Below, piece by piece: positions 1 to 6,537 of a stretch of DNA of 9,188 nt. Position 1 is the first letter of the stretch, and each line of letters opens with the position of its first letter. This stretch comes from Pseudomonadota bacterium. Lineage in GTDB: Bacteria; Pseudomonadota; Gammaproteobacteria; Pseudomonadales; Cellvibrionaceae. The DNA lies in the NCBI GenBank assembly GCA_023416875.1, contig JAEZGT010000055.1:1-9188 (forward strand). The letters run 5' to 3'. Below the pieces are notes generated by a model. The model did not search any database. It saw nothing but the letters and a program-made list of their open reading frames with translations, and had not been told where the DNA came from. The translations under genes and the position numbers were made by a program.

Positions 1-1
1 G

Positions 2-49
2 CAGTGGGGCAACATGCGGCGCCTGGGCGCCAGCAAAAGTCCGGCGTAA
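2..49 (+). CDS. Possible C-terminal tail of an unidentified upstream gene (partial)
   Basis: An open frame entering from the left edge reads QWGNMRRLGASKSPA and stops at TAA 47-49. Most of its codons end in G or C, as in the genes downstream, whereas the other two forward frames look less gene-like. Fifteen residues are too few to name a family. In related pseudomonads the gene before this signalling block is often fliJ, but nothing in this tail confirms that. If real, it ends 27 bases before the histidine kinase start. Confidence 0.35.
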   Translation, partial: QWGNMRRLGASKSPA

Positions 50-76
50 TGTCTTTTGAACGCGAGCGGTTGATCC

Positions 77-2971
77 ATGAAAACACCTCCCGTCCCGCAA
101 AATGAAAATGAACGTCTGGCGGTTTTACGCGAATGCCGGATTCTGGATACGCAACCGGACCCGCGCTTTGATCGTTTGACGCGCCTGGCCTCGGAAATAT
201 TGCGCTGTCCGATCGCGCTGGTTTCCTTGGTGGATGAGTGCCGTCAGTGGTTTAAATCCACGCGCGGACTCAACGCCACGGAAACCGCGCGCGAAGTTTC
301 TTTTTGTGCTCACGCGATCTGCGGCCGCGACATACTGGAAGTGCCGGATGCACGGCTGGACGAGCGCTTCGCCGACAATCCAGCCGTTACGGGTGATCCG
401 GGCGTGGTGTTTTATGCGGGCGCGCCCATTTATTCCATTGAGGGGCACGCCCTTGGCTCTCTGTGCGTGGTCGACCGCGTACCGCGCCGGCTTACCCCGG
501 CGGAGCGTATTATTCTGCGCGATCTCGCCGATTGTGTAAGTGATCAGATTCATCTCGGCCGGATGATTATTGACAGCCAGCTGCTGGCAAAAAACCGTCG
601 CCTGGCGGCGTCCATTGCACGCGCGCAGGCCTTGTTTATCGGCGATGAAAATCAGCAGGAGGCATTTGACGCACTGCTGCAGGAAGTGCTGGAAATTTCT
701 GACAGTGCCAGTGGATTTATTGGTGAAGTGCTGACTTTCGACGGTGTCCCCCAGCTATTGAGAACCTGTGCCTGTCGTGGTGATGCCATCGAATGTGCAG
801 AAGCAGAACGGCGGAATATTCCGCCTGCGTATCTTGCCGAGCTTGTCGATGCGGTAATTGCGGCGGGACATCCAGTGCTGCTCAACAATTCCACTGCGGC
901 AGAAATCTTGCGCAGCGATCAACAACCCCGCTCGCTTATGGGCATTCCCATTTTTCTCGGCCAGCAAATGATTGCCGCCATCGGTGTTGCGGACCGACAA
1001 GGTGGTTATGACGCGGAACTACTGGATTTTATTCAGCCGTTGCTCAGCACCGTGGCGCAATTGGTAGACGCAGCGCGTATCCGCCGCGCGCACCGCAACC
1101 GGGAAGCCGAAGTGCGGCGCTTGTCGCTGGTGGCGAGTCAAACCGGTAGCGGTGTCATCATCACTCGCTCGGACGGCGGTATCGAATGGATCAATGAAGG
1201 TTTTGGGTACATCAGCGGCCATGTGCTCGACACCCTGTACGGCGCGCGTTTTTGGGACGTATTGGGCGGGCAGGAAGCCGAAGCGGAAAAAATCGACCAG
1301 CTGCGGCAGGCATTTTATGCCGGTCGATCCTTTAATGTGGAAATGCTCTGCTATCGCAAAAATGGTTCCACTTATTGGGCGCGTATCGTCGGCAATCCGC
1401 TGTATGAAGAGAACAGCTTTAACGGCTACATCGCCATCATCAGCGATATCACTGGCGAGCGACGCAAAGCGGATTTGTTGCGCGACAACGAGCGCCGTTT
1501 GAGAGCCGTGATCGAGGGCACGCGGATTGGCACCTGGGAGTGGAACATTCCTACTGGCGGTATGACGTTCAATGAACGCTGGGCGGCAATTGTCGGATAT
1601 CGTCTTGCGGACCTGGAGCCCACCAATTTCCAGACCTGGAGTGATTTGATCCACCCGGATGATTTCGCTTCCGCACGCGCGCTGCTAGCCCGGCATTTTG
1701 CCGGCGAGTTGGAATTTCACGATTGCAAATACCGGATGAAACACCGGCTTGGCCATTGGGTGTGGGTGCATGATCGCGGTCGGGTATTTTCCTGGGATGC
1801 GCCGGGAAAACCATTGCTGATGTCTGGCACCCACGCAGACATTACCGATTTGATGGAAGCCCAGATCAGTCTGGAGCGGGAAAAAAATAAGCTGTCTTCC
1901 TTGTACCAGATGGCGCCGGTTGGCATTGCGTCCAGCGACCTGAAGCAGGGCTGGTTCGTCGAGGGCAATCCCGAATTTCTCACCATGCTGGATTACGATA
2001 TTTCGGAACTGCGCAAATTGCGTTGGGTCGACCTGATGCCGCCCGAGTATGGGGCCGAATATCAACGCCATACGGCGGAACTCATGCGCAGCGGGCGCTG
2101 CGGTCCGCATGAAAAACAATTATTGCGGCGATCCGGCGAAGTCATTGAGGTAGCGGTCAGCGGGGTGAGAGTGCAGGAGGTGAGTGGCGAGGAGCGCGTC
2201 TGGACCATAGTGCAGAACATTTCGGAACAGAAACAATTGGAAAAAATGAAAAGCGAATTGATTGCCGTGGTGAGCCACGAGTTGCGCACGCCGCTCACGT
2301 CAATCATCGGTTCTCTTGGCTTGCTGCGACGCGGCCTGGAAAAAGAGGGCGTATCCAGCCGCAGTCGCGATCTGGTAGAAATTGCCTTCAATAACGGCCA
2401 CCGGCTGAACATGCTCGTCAATGATCTGCTGGATATGGAAAAACTTCTCGCTGGCAAAATGTCGTTCAAAATCGAAGTGCTGACGCTGCGGGATCTGCTG
2501 GAGCAGGCGGTGCGCGAAAACCTTTCTTACGCACAGCAATACGATGTGCGATTGATTTTGCGCGACGGCCCCGATTGCCGGATCAGCGCGGACCGTTTGC
2601 GTTTCCAGCAGGTGATGTCGAATCTGCTGTCCAACGCGGCAAAATTTTCGCCCGCCGGCGGCGACGCTATGGTGTCCTGGTCGTTACAGGGTGATAGCGT
2701 ACGGATTGAAGTGGAGGATCACGGCGCGGGAATTCCGGTGGAATTCCACCACCGGGTTTTTCAGAAGTTCAGTCAGGTGGACTCCTCCAGCGCGCGTAAA
2801 AAAGAGGGTACCGGCTTAGGGCTTGCGATCAGCCGTGAGTTGGTGGAGAGAATGAACGGCGCTATAGGTTTCCGTTCTGCACCGGGGTTGGGCACGACAT
2901 TTTTCATCACATTTCCCTTAGCTACGACGAATGTGGCGGGGCTGGACACAGCCGCAGCCGATAAAAGCTGA
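77..2971 (+). CDS. Soluble sensor histidine kinase, GAF-GAF-PAS-PAS-PAS-HisKA-HATPase
   Basis: A 964-residue cytosolic histidine kinase, expected to autophosphorylate on His734 and pass the phosphate to a response regulator. Residues about 14-162 form a GAF domain of the type carrying SFCAHAI (Cys77, His79) and the later YAGAPI and GHALGSLCVVD motifs. Residues about 185-335 look like a second GAF domain. Three PAS domains follow at about 345-465, 475-593 and 605-720, the middle one a PAS_3-like fold (GTWEWN, HPDD, ending GTHADITD). The HisKA motif SHELRTPL holds His734. The ATPase has an N-box (NLLSNAAKFSP, 849-859), a G1 box with Asp881 (DHGAGIP) and a G2 box GTGLGLAIS (911-919). There is no membrane segment or signal peptide, so the signal is probably intracellular. 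It has no C-terminal receiver or Hpt domain, so a separate acceptor is needed; the CheY-like protein starting 96 bases downstream is the obvious candidate. The ATG at 77 follows an in-frame stop at 71-73; the ribosome site (GAGCGG, 64-69) is weak. The ligand is unknown. Confidence 0.93.
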   Translation: MKTPPVPQNENERLAVLRECRILDTQPDPRFDRLTRLASEILRCPIALVSLVDECRQWFKSTRGLNATETAREVSFCAHAICGRDILEVPDARLDERFADNPAVTGDPGVVFYAGAPIYSIEGHALGSLCVVDRVPRRLTPAERIILRDLADCVSDQIHLGRMIIDSQLLAKNRRLAASIARAQALFIGDENQQEAFDALLQEVLEISDSASGFIGEVLTFDGVPQLLRTCACRGDAIECAEAERRNIPPAYLAELVDAVIAAGHPVLLNNSTAAEILRSDQQPRSLMGIPIFLGQQMIAAIGVADRQGGYDAELLDFIQPLLSTVAQLVDAARIRRAHRNREAEVRRLSLVASQTGSGVIITRSDGGIEWINEGFGYISGHVLDTLYGARFWDVLGGQEAEAEKIDQLRQAFYAGRSFNVEMLCYRKNGSTYWARIVGNPLYEENSFNGYIAIISDITGERRKADLLRDNERRLRAVIEGTRIGTWEWNIPTGGMTFNERWAAIVGYRLADLEPTNFQTWSDLIHPDDFASARALLARHFAGELEFHDCKYRMKHRLGHWVWVHDRGRVFSWDAPGKPLLMSGTHADITDLMEAQISLEREKNKLSSLYQMAPVGIASSDLKQGWFVEGNPEFLTMLDYDISELRKLRWVDLMPPEYGAEYQRHTAELMRSGRCGPHEKQLLRRSGEVIEVAVSGVRVQEVSGEERVWTIVQNISEQKQLEKMKSELIAVVSHELRTPLTSIIGSLGLLRRGLEKEGVSSRSRDLVEIAFNNGHRLNMLVNDLLDMEKLLAGKMSFKIEVLTLRDLLEQAVRENLSYAQQYDVRLILRDGPDCRISADRLRFQQVMSNLLSNAAKFSPAGGDAMVSWSLQGDSVRIEVEDHGAGIPVEFHHRVFQKFSQVDSSSARKKEGTGLGLAISRELVERMNGAIGFRSAPGLGTTFFITFPLATTNVAGLDTAAADKS

Positions 2972-3067
2972 TTTATTTCAAGCCGCTGACGTTTGCGGTG
3001 TCCACATGCTTCTATACTCGTACAGGGTTGTGAAACATCGCACCCCTTCATTACGAATAGGTGAAAC

Positions 3068-3448
3068 GTGCAGCCGTTATTACAGAAAATTCTTTACGTG
3101 GAAGATGATCCGGATATACAAGCGATTGCCACCATGGTGCTGGAATCCTTCGGCGGTTATGAGGTGGTGGCATGCTCATCCGGGCAGGAGGCGTTGCAGG
3201 TGGTGCAGGGGTTTCAACCCGATTTTATTCTGCTTGATGTGATGATGCCGGGAATGGATGGACCCGCGACCCTGCAGCAGTTGCGTTTGCTGGAGATGCT
3301 GCGCCAAGTCCCCGTCGCGTTCATGACGGCCCGCGTGCAACCCAATGACGTTGCAGAATTACACAAACTCGGCGCCAAAGGCGTTATCGCCAAACCTTTC
3401 GATCCCATGACTCTGGCGGACCAGGTTAGGCAATTATGGGAGGCTTAG
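3068..3448 (+). CDS. Single-domain CheY-like response regulator
   Basis: A 126-residue protein made only of a receiver domain. The functional residues fall at the positions of classical CheY: acid pocket Asp13/Asp14 (YVEDDPD), phosphoacceptor Asp57 (FILLDVMMPGMDG), Thr87 (FMTAR) and Lys109 (AKPF). There is no output domain, so it acts either by binding a partner or as a phosphate shuttle. Its place right after a kinase that lacks a receiver suggests it is that kinase's acceptor, possibly relaying to the Hpt protein at 6072; this is inference. The start is GTG at 3068, preceded by AGGTG (3059-3063) four bases upstream, and no nearby ATG keeps the VEDD strand intact. The 96-base gap to the kinase holds a TATACT (3013-3018) but no good -35 element at normal spacing, so co-transcription with the kinase is likeliest. 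It is probably not the flagellar-motor CheY, since no chemotaxis genes are nearby. Confidence 0.88.
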   Translation: MQPLLQKILYVEDDPDIQAIATMVLESFGGYEVVACSSGQEALQVVQGFQPDFILLDVMMPGMDGPATLQQLRLLEMLRQVPVAFMTARVQPNDVAELHKLGAKGVIAKPFDPMTLADQVRQLWEA

Positions 3449-3595
3449 CGACTCAGCGTTAGGACCACTCTGCCGGGAAATTCGCAGGCTGCGAGTGACC
3501 GGGAAGGTAAAGGCGACAAGCTCGAACCCGCGTTCGCTGCCATGCAACTCCCACTTGTCTTGCCCTATGGCGTATGTAATCCTTGCGACGCTTTG

Positions 3596-3612
3596 TGACG
3601 CCTGTCGCGTCA
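3596..3612. repeat. Inverted repeat TGACGC-N5-GCGTCA
   Basis: A perfect 6-bp inverted repeat (3596-3601 and 3607-3612) around CTGTC. A close relative, ATGACGC-N6-GCGTCAT, sits after fliK at 7952-7971. It could be a protein-binding site or a small hairpin; no T run follows, so it is not an intrinsic terminator. Confidence 0.5.
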
Positions 3613-3700
3613 TGATTGCGCCTTTGGCATTAGAGCCATGCAAACTAGCAAGACCAGCACGTGTTAATTGCCTTTGCGCATCGAGACTTGGTCTATGCTT

Positions 3701-3830
3701 AAGAAGCCCGGTTGGGGAACCGGCACAGGCGCCTTGGTAACGAAGCGGGCGCAGATTTCCGAAAGTGCGGATCTTTAAGCCGCGCATTTGATTGCGGACC
3801 TTGAAGCAGGGAAGGTCCGCCGCTGTTTTT
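3701..3830 (+). ncRNA. Candidate structured RNA: small RNA or regulatory leader before the STAS gene
   Basis: Three hairpins follow one another. Hairpin 1 is CCGGTT-GGGG-AACCGG (3708-3723). Hairpin 2 is nested: GCGGGC (3745-3750) can pair with GCC and CGC within 3779-3785, enclosing AGAT-tt-CCG (3753-3761) paired to CGG-ATCT (3768-3774) over loop AAAGTG. Hairpin 3 is a perfect 9-bp stem (3794-3802 with 3812-3820) followed by five T. A TATGCT at 3694-3699 could be a -10 box starting RNA near 3706, but the possible -35 boxes (TTGCCT 3668-3673, TTGCGC 3674-3679) are spaced poorly. CCGC at 3780-3783 could alternatively pair with GCGG at 3794-3797 and weaken the terminator stem, as an attenuator would. 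I compared it from memory with cyclic-di-GMP, cobalamin, glycine and other known riboswitches and with 4.5S, RNase P and Rsm-type RNAs and saw no match. The class is unknown, and transcription is inferred only from structure. Confidence 0.4.
3794..3830 (+). terminator. Terminator-like hairpin with T run
   Basis: GCGGACCTT (3794-3802) pairs perfectly with AAGGTCCGC (3812-3820) over a 9-base loop. Five T follow at 3826-3830. The T run starts five bases after the stem rather than directly after it, which lowers confidence in efficient intrinsic termination. It lies 62 bases upstream of the STAS start, so it would either end an RNA made from the gap or control read-through into the STAS gene. Confidence 0.5.
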
Positions 3831-3840
3831 GTATACAAAA
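3827..3840. promoter_or_regulatory. Perfect 14-bp palindrome TTTTGTATACAAAA, possible operator
   Basis: The site is identical to its own reverse complement over 14 bases and overlaps the T run of the preceding hairpin. Its core TTGTATACAA resembles operators bound by GntR-family repressors. It lies 53-66 bases upstream of the STAS ATG, where a repressor could act. No regulator gene of that type is in the window, so the binder is unknown. Confidence 0.4.
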
Positions 3841-3880
3841 TAATAATTTGGGCAAAACAAACTTGGCCGACCAATTATGT

Positions 3881-3885
3881 GGAGG
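3881..3885 (+). promoter_or_regulatory. Strong ribosome binding site for the STAS gene
   Basis: GGAGG lies seven bases before ATG 3893. It fixes the start at 3893 rather than at an earlier in-frame codon, which would add an uncharacteristic 35-residue extension encoded by the hairpin region. Confidence 0.85.
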
Positions 3886-3892
3886 AAAACCT

Positions 3893-4201
3893 ATGGCGAT
3901 CAGCTCATCGTTGTCAGCTGACAGTAAAACTCTGACCATCGCGGTGGATGGGCGTTTCGATGCCAGCTCATTGGACGAATTCCGCAAGTGTTACGAAGAT
4001 GTTTCCAGCGGGATTCCGGTGCGTTACAACGTTGATTTGAAAAACGCCGTGTACCTGGACAGTTCTGCCCTCGGCATGTTGTTGGTGCTGCGCGATTACG
4101 CCGGTGGTGAAACCGCTCAAATCACCATCACCAATTGCTCGCCGGAAGTTAAAAAAATCTTCTCCATTTCCAGCTTTGAACAATTGTTCACCATTCAATA
4201 A
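3893..4201 (+). CDS. hsbA: STAS-domain anti-sigma-factor antagonist, HsbA-like
   Basis: A 102-residue single STAS domain of the SpoIIAA/RsbV type. The phosphorylation motif is YLDSSALGMLLVLRDYAG; the candidate phosphoserines are Ser57 and Ser58 after Asp56. Length is normal for the family. Such proteins bind a partner only when that serine is unphosphorylated; a cognate serine kinase and a PP2C phosphatase set its state. Here both activities are predicted in the next gene (4336-6054). This gene order with an Hpt gene after it matches the P. aeruginosa HsbA-HsbR-HptB switch, where HsbA binds the anti-FliA factor FlgM or, when phosphorylated, the diguanylate cyclase HsbD. Neither flgM nor hsbD lies in this window. 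The start is supported by GGAGG at 3881-3885. The gene follows a long structured leader with a terminator-like hairpin, so its expression may be attenuated. Family is certain; HsbA orthology rests on context. Confidence 0.88.
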   Translation: MAISSSLSADSKTLTIAVDGRFDASSLDEFRKCYEDVSSGIPVRYNVDLKNAVYLDSSALGMLLVLRDYAGGETAQITITNCSPEVKKIFSISSFEQLFTIQ

Positions 4202-4335
4202 TCCGTGACTTGTCGCCCCGGCCGGTGTGGCGGGTATTCCCGGACAACCGTTGGGTGCGGCTTAAACAGCAAGGGCGGAATCTCCACCCCTGTCGCGGGG
4301 AGTGAAGGGGCCGTCGGTCAGCCGAGACGTCCTGC

Positions 4336-6054
4336 ATGACAATTGAAAGCCGGGGAGCTCTGAAAATTCTGGTGGCGGAGGATTCCGCCGCAGATCGCCT
4401 GATTCTGCAGTCCATGCTGCAGCGTTCCGGCCATGAGGTGGTATTGGCGGAAGATGGCGCGAGCGCCATTATGGCGTTTTCCGAATGCCACCCGGATCTG
4501 GTTTTTCTCGATGTCATCATGCCCAACGTCAATGGCATAGAAGCGGCGCGGCGCATCAAATCCCTTTCCGGTGACGAATTGATCCCGGTGATTTTTCTCA
4601 CCTCCCTCGCTGATGCGGAATCGCTCGCTACCTGTCTGGATGCCGGCGGTGATGATTTTCTCTCCAAACCCTACAACCAGATTGTGTTGGATTCGAAAAT
4701 CAAAGCCTTTTCGCGCATGCGTGAAATGCACAAAACTGTCGCTCACCAAAAAGATCAGATCGCGCTGCACAATAAGCACCTTATCCAAGAGCAGAATGTC
4801 GCCAAGCAGGTGTTCGATAAAATCGCCCACGCCGGCGCACTCAAACTCGACATCATTCGTTTCTACATGTCCGCACTCGCGGTATTCAATGGCGATGTAC
4901 TGTTGGCGGAGGTGAGTCCGCGCGGCAGTTTGTTTGTGGTACTGGGTGATTTTACCGGTCACGGCCTGCCGGCGGCGATCGGCTCAATGCCGCTGGCGTC
5001 GACGTTTTACGGCATGGTGGGCAAAGGATTTTCTCTCGCCGACATACTGCGGGAAATTAACCAGAAACTGTATCAGACGCTGCCCGTTGGTTTGTTCTGC
5101 TGCGCCACTTGCGTGGATATTAATTTCCAGAAAAATCGCATCAGCGTGTGGAACGGCGGTTTGCCGGATAATATTTTGTACCGCCATAAAACCCGCACCT
5201 ACGAGCGCATACGCTCGACCCATCTGCCCCTCGGCGTTTTGTCCAATCGGGATTTCAAAGCGGATGCGCAAATTCTGCATCTGGAAAAAGGCGACCATTT
5301 TCTGATGTGGTCCGACGGTATTCAGGAGGCGCGTAACCGCGCCGGTGACATGTACGGCGAGGAGAATATCAACGCTGTGCTCGACAGTGGTTTGGAGCCG
5401 GCGGCGATTTACAGCGAGATTTTAAAAAACGTCCAGGAGCATATCGGCAGCACAGAAAAAGATGACGATATTTCCCTGGTGGATATCACGGTTCCCGATG
5501 GCGATCAAATTCATCACATCGCGCCCAAATCCGGCATGCGCAACGGTTATTTGGAAGATTGGGAATTGAGTCTGACCCTGGTGGCCTCGTCGTTGAAAAC
5601 CTTTAATCCGCTGTCGCTGCTGATCCATGTCATTTCCGAAGTGCCCGGTTTGCGCCAGAACAGCAGCGTCTTGTACACGGTGCTGTCAGAATTATTCAAC
5701 AATGCATTGGAACACGGTGTGCTGGGGTTGGAATCGAGTATCAAGAGTTCGCCTGCAGGATTTGCGGAATATTATCGTCTGCGCAAAGAGGGACTCGAAG
5801 CGCTGACAGATGCCTATGTGCGTTTTGAATTCCGCCATGAAACCCGCGAAAACGGCGGTATGCTCACCGTCACCGTGGTGGATAGCGGCAAAGGTTTTGT
5901 CCCGAAGGAAACGCCGGAGCCACACACACCGGAAAAATCGGTGCAGTATTACGGCCGCGGCCTGACCTTAGTGGCATCGATCTGCCAATCCCTGCAGATA
6001 TTGCCGCCCGGTAATCGTGTGCAGGTTCAGTTTCCCTGGAGCTATGAAGAATAG
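4336..6054 (+). CDS. hsbR: Receiver-PP2C phosphatase-HATPase serine kinase, HsbR-like
   Basis: A 572-residue three-domain switch protein. Residues about 9-125 are a receiver: acid pair Glu15/Asp16, phosphoacceptor Asp59 (LVFLDVIMP), Thr89, Lys111. A helical linker (about 126-165) leads to a SpoIIE/RsbU-type PP2C domain (about 175-385) with metal-binding acidic motifs NGD (Asp187), GDFTGHG (Asp205), WSDGIQEAR (Asp327) and DDDISL (376-381). The C-terminal part (about 430-570) is an RsbW-like HATPase: N-box ELFNNALEHG (452-461), G1 box DSGKGF (516-521) and GRGLTLV (540-546). It is thus predicted to dephosphorylate and phosphorylate the STAS protein encoded just upstream, with receiver phosphorylation tipping the balance. 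Architecture and length fit P. aeruginosa HsbR, which takes its phosphate from HptB; an Hpt gene follows 17 bases downstream. ATG 4336 is the only plausible start after the in-frame stop at 4303; its ribosome site is weak. The 134-base gap before it shows only small GC-rich hairpins, and no promoter was recognised there. Confidence 0.93.
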   Translation: MTIESRGALKILVAEDSAADRLILQSMLQRSGHEVVLAEDGASAIMAFSECHPDLVFLDVIMPNVNGIEAARRIKSLSGDELIPVIFLTSLADAESLATCLDAGGDDFLSKPYNQIVLDSKIKAFSRMREMHKTVAHQKDQIALHNKHLIQEQNVAKQVFDKIAHAGALKLDIIRFYMSALAVFNGDVLLAEVSPRGSLFVVLGDFTGHGLPAAIGSMPLASTFYGMVGKGFSLADILREINQKLYQTLPVGLFCCATCVDINFQKNRISVWNGGLPDNILYRHKTRTYERIRSTHLPLGVLSNRDFKADAQILHLEKGDHFLMWSDGIQEARNRAGDMYGEENINAVLDSGLEPAAIYSEILKNVQEHIGSTEKDDDISLVDITVPDGDQIHHIAPKSGMRNGYLEDWELSLTLVASSLKTFNPLSLLIHVISEVPGLRQNSSVLYTVLSELFNNALEHGVLGLESSIKSSPAGFAEYYRLRKEGLEALTDAYVRFEFRHETRENGGMLTVTVVDSGKGFVPKETPEPHTPEKSVQYYGRGLTLVASICQSLQILPPGNRVQVQFPWSYEE

Positions 6055-6059
6055 ATATG

Positions 6060-6064
6060 GGAGG
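6060..6064 (+). promoter_or_regulatory. Ribosome binding site choosing the Hpt start
   Basis: GGAGG at 6060-6064 is seven bases before ATG 6072. The earlier in-frame ATG at 6057 overlaps this site and has no ribosome site of its own, so 6072 is preferred. Confidence 0.85.
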
Positions 6065-6071
6065 AATAAAC

Positions 6072-6416
6072 ATGGCGACTACCGCAAACGCAAGAATTGA
6101 TGCCGCGATGATGGCGCAGCTGCAAGAACTGCTTGGTGAGCGTTTCGGTGAACTGGTGATGCGGTTTATTGAGGATGGCGAACGCCGCATCGAATTATTA
6201 CGCACCGCCGTGGTGGCGCAGGATTTTGGCGTCGTCCACGCCGAAGCTCACGGACTCAAAGGCAGCAGCCGAAATATTGGCGCCAACACTCTCGGGGATT
6301 GGTGCGGTGAGCTCGAACAGCTCGGCAAAGAGCACAATCGTTCGGGTATGCCGACACTGTTTGCCGCTGTCGAGCAGGAGTTTGCCGCTGTCTGCGCCGA
6401 ACTGAAAACCTATTGA
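6072..6416 (+). CDS. hptB: Histidine phosphotransfer (Hpt) protein, HptB-like
   Basis: A 114-residue single Hpt domain. The phosphohistidine is His60 in AEAHGLKGSSRNIGA, close to the canonical AHxLKGSS motif of phosphorelay proteins. It is all-helical by appearance, with no membrane segment. Hpt proteins move phosphate between receiver aspartates. It lies 17 bases after the HsbR-like gene, so the two are probably one transcription unit, and HsbR Asp59 is the likely acceptor. In P. aeruginosa, HptB is fed by several hybrid kinases. Here the donor could be Asp57 of the stand-alone receiver protein at 3068 or a kinase elsewhere. The start at 6072 is set by GGAGG; an extra five residues from ATG 6057 are less likely. 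The fliK promoter begins 37 bases after its stop. Confidence 0.9.
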   Translation: MATTANARIDAAMMAQLQELLGERFGELVMRFIEDGERRIELLRTAVVAQDFGVVHAEAHGLKGSSRNIGANTLGDWCGELEQLGKEHNRSGMPTLFAAVEQEFAAVCAELKTY

Positions 6417-6452
6417 TCGCAAACCCGCCTAAATTACAGGCCCGCCCGCGCA

Positions 6453-6468
6453 TGGCATAGGGCTTGCT
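6453..6468 (+). promoter_or_regulatory. Sigma-54 (RpoN) promoter of fliK
   Basis: TGGCAT-N5-TTGCT gives the invariant GG (6454-6455) and GC (6466-6467) exactly ten bases apart, close to the TGGCAC-N5-TTGCA consensus. Transcription would start near 6479, leaving about 60 bases before ATG 6538. It lies in the only gap between the Hpt gene and fliK. In polar-flagellated pseudomonads such promoters are activated by FleQ; no clear FleQ site was identified. Confidence 0.8.
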
Positions 6469-6526
6469 CGTTTCCCTCCATAGAAATCCCAATATCTAAA
6501 ATCCGTGCGGATTAACCGCATTCTAT

Positions 6527-6531
6527 GGAAG
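6527..6531 (+). promoter_or_regulatory. Ribosome binding site choosing the fliK start
   Basis: GGAAG lies six bases before ATG 6538. The upstream in-frame GTG at 6505 has no comparable site, so ATG 6538 is preferred. Confidence 0.6.
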
Positions 6532-6537
6532 TCGTTC

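Larger units (their letters stand above)
3449..3892. other. 444-base gene-free region with structured-RNA potential
   Basis: No convincing protein gene lies here on either strand. The long antisense open frame (3874 down to 3434) has no recognisable domain or plausible composition. The left part (3449-3700) holds a small palindrome (TCGCAG-G-CTGCGA, 3482-3494) and an inverted repeat TGACGC-N5-GCGTCA (3596-3612). The right part (3701-3840) holds three successive hairpins, a short T run and a perfect palindrome. No sigma-54 -24/-12 element was found here. The length and structure are unusual beside the other gaps in the window, most of which are about 15-135 bases, and suggest an RNA gene or a regulated leader for the STAS gene. 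Confidence 0.6.

Noticed and set aside
2957..2964. Exact sigma-28 (FliA) -10 octamer GCCGATAA at the end of the histidine kinase gene
   Set aside because: The matching -35 TAAA is absent at the right distance (the bases there are GGGG), and the octamer is explained by Ala-Asp codons. One chance hit is plausible in a window this size.
3515..3545. tRNA-like stretch (CTCGAAC followed by CGCTGCCA)
   Set aside because: The bases beside the supposed T loop do not pair, and no anticodon arm or acceptor stem can be drawn upstream.
3434..3874. Antisense 146-codon open frame across the 444-base gap
   Set aside because: It has no recognisable domain or conserved motif, runs into the end of the response regulator gene and has no evident ribosome site. 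It looks like a chance opening in GC-rich DNA.
6057..6071. ATG 6057 as the start of the Hpt gene
   Set aside because: It overlaps the ribosome site that serves ATG 6072 and has none of its own.
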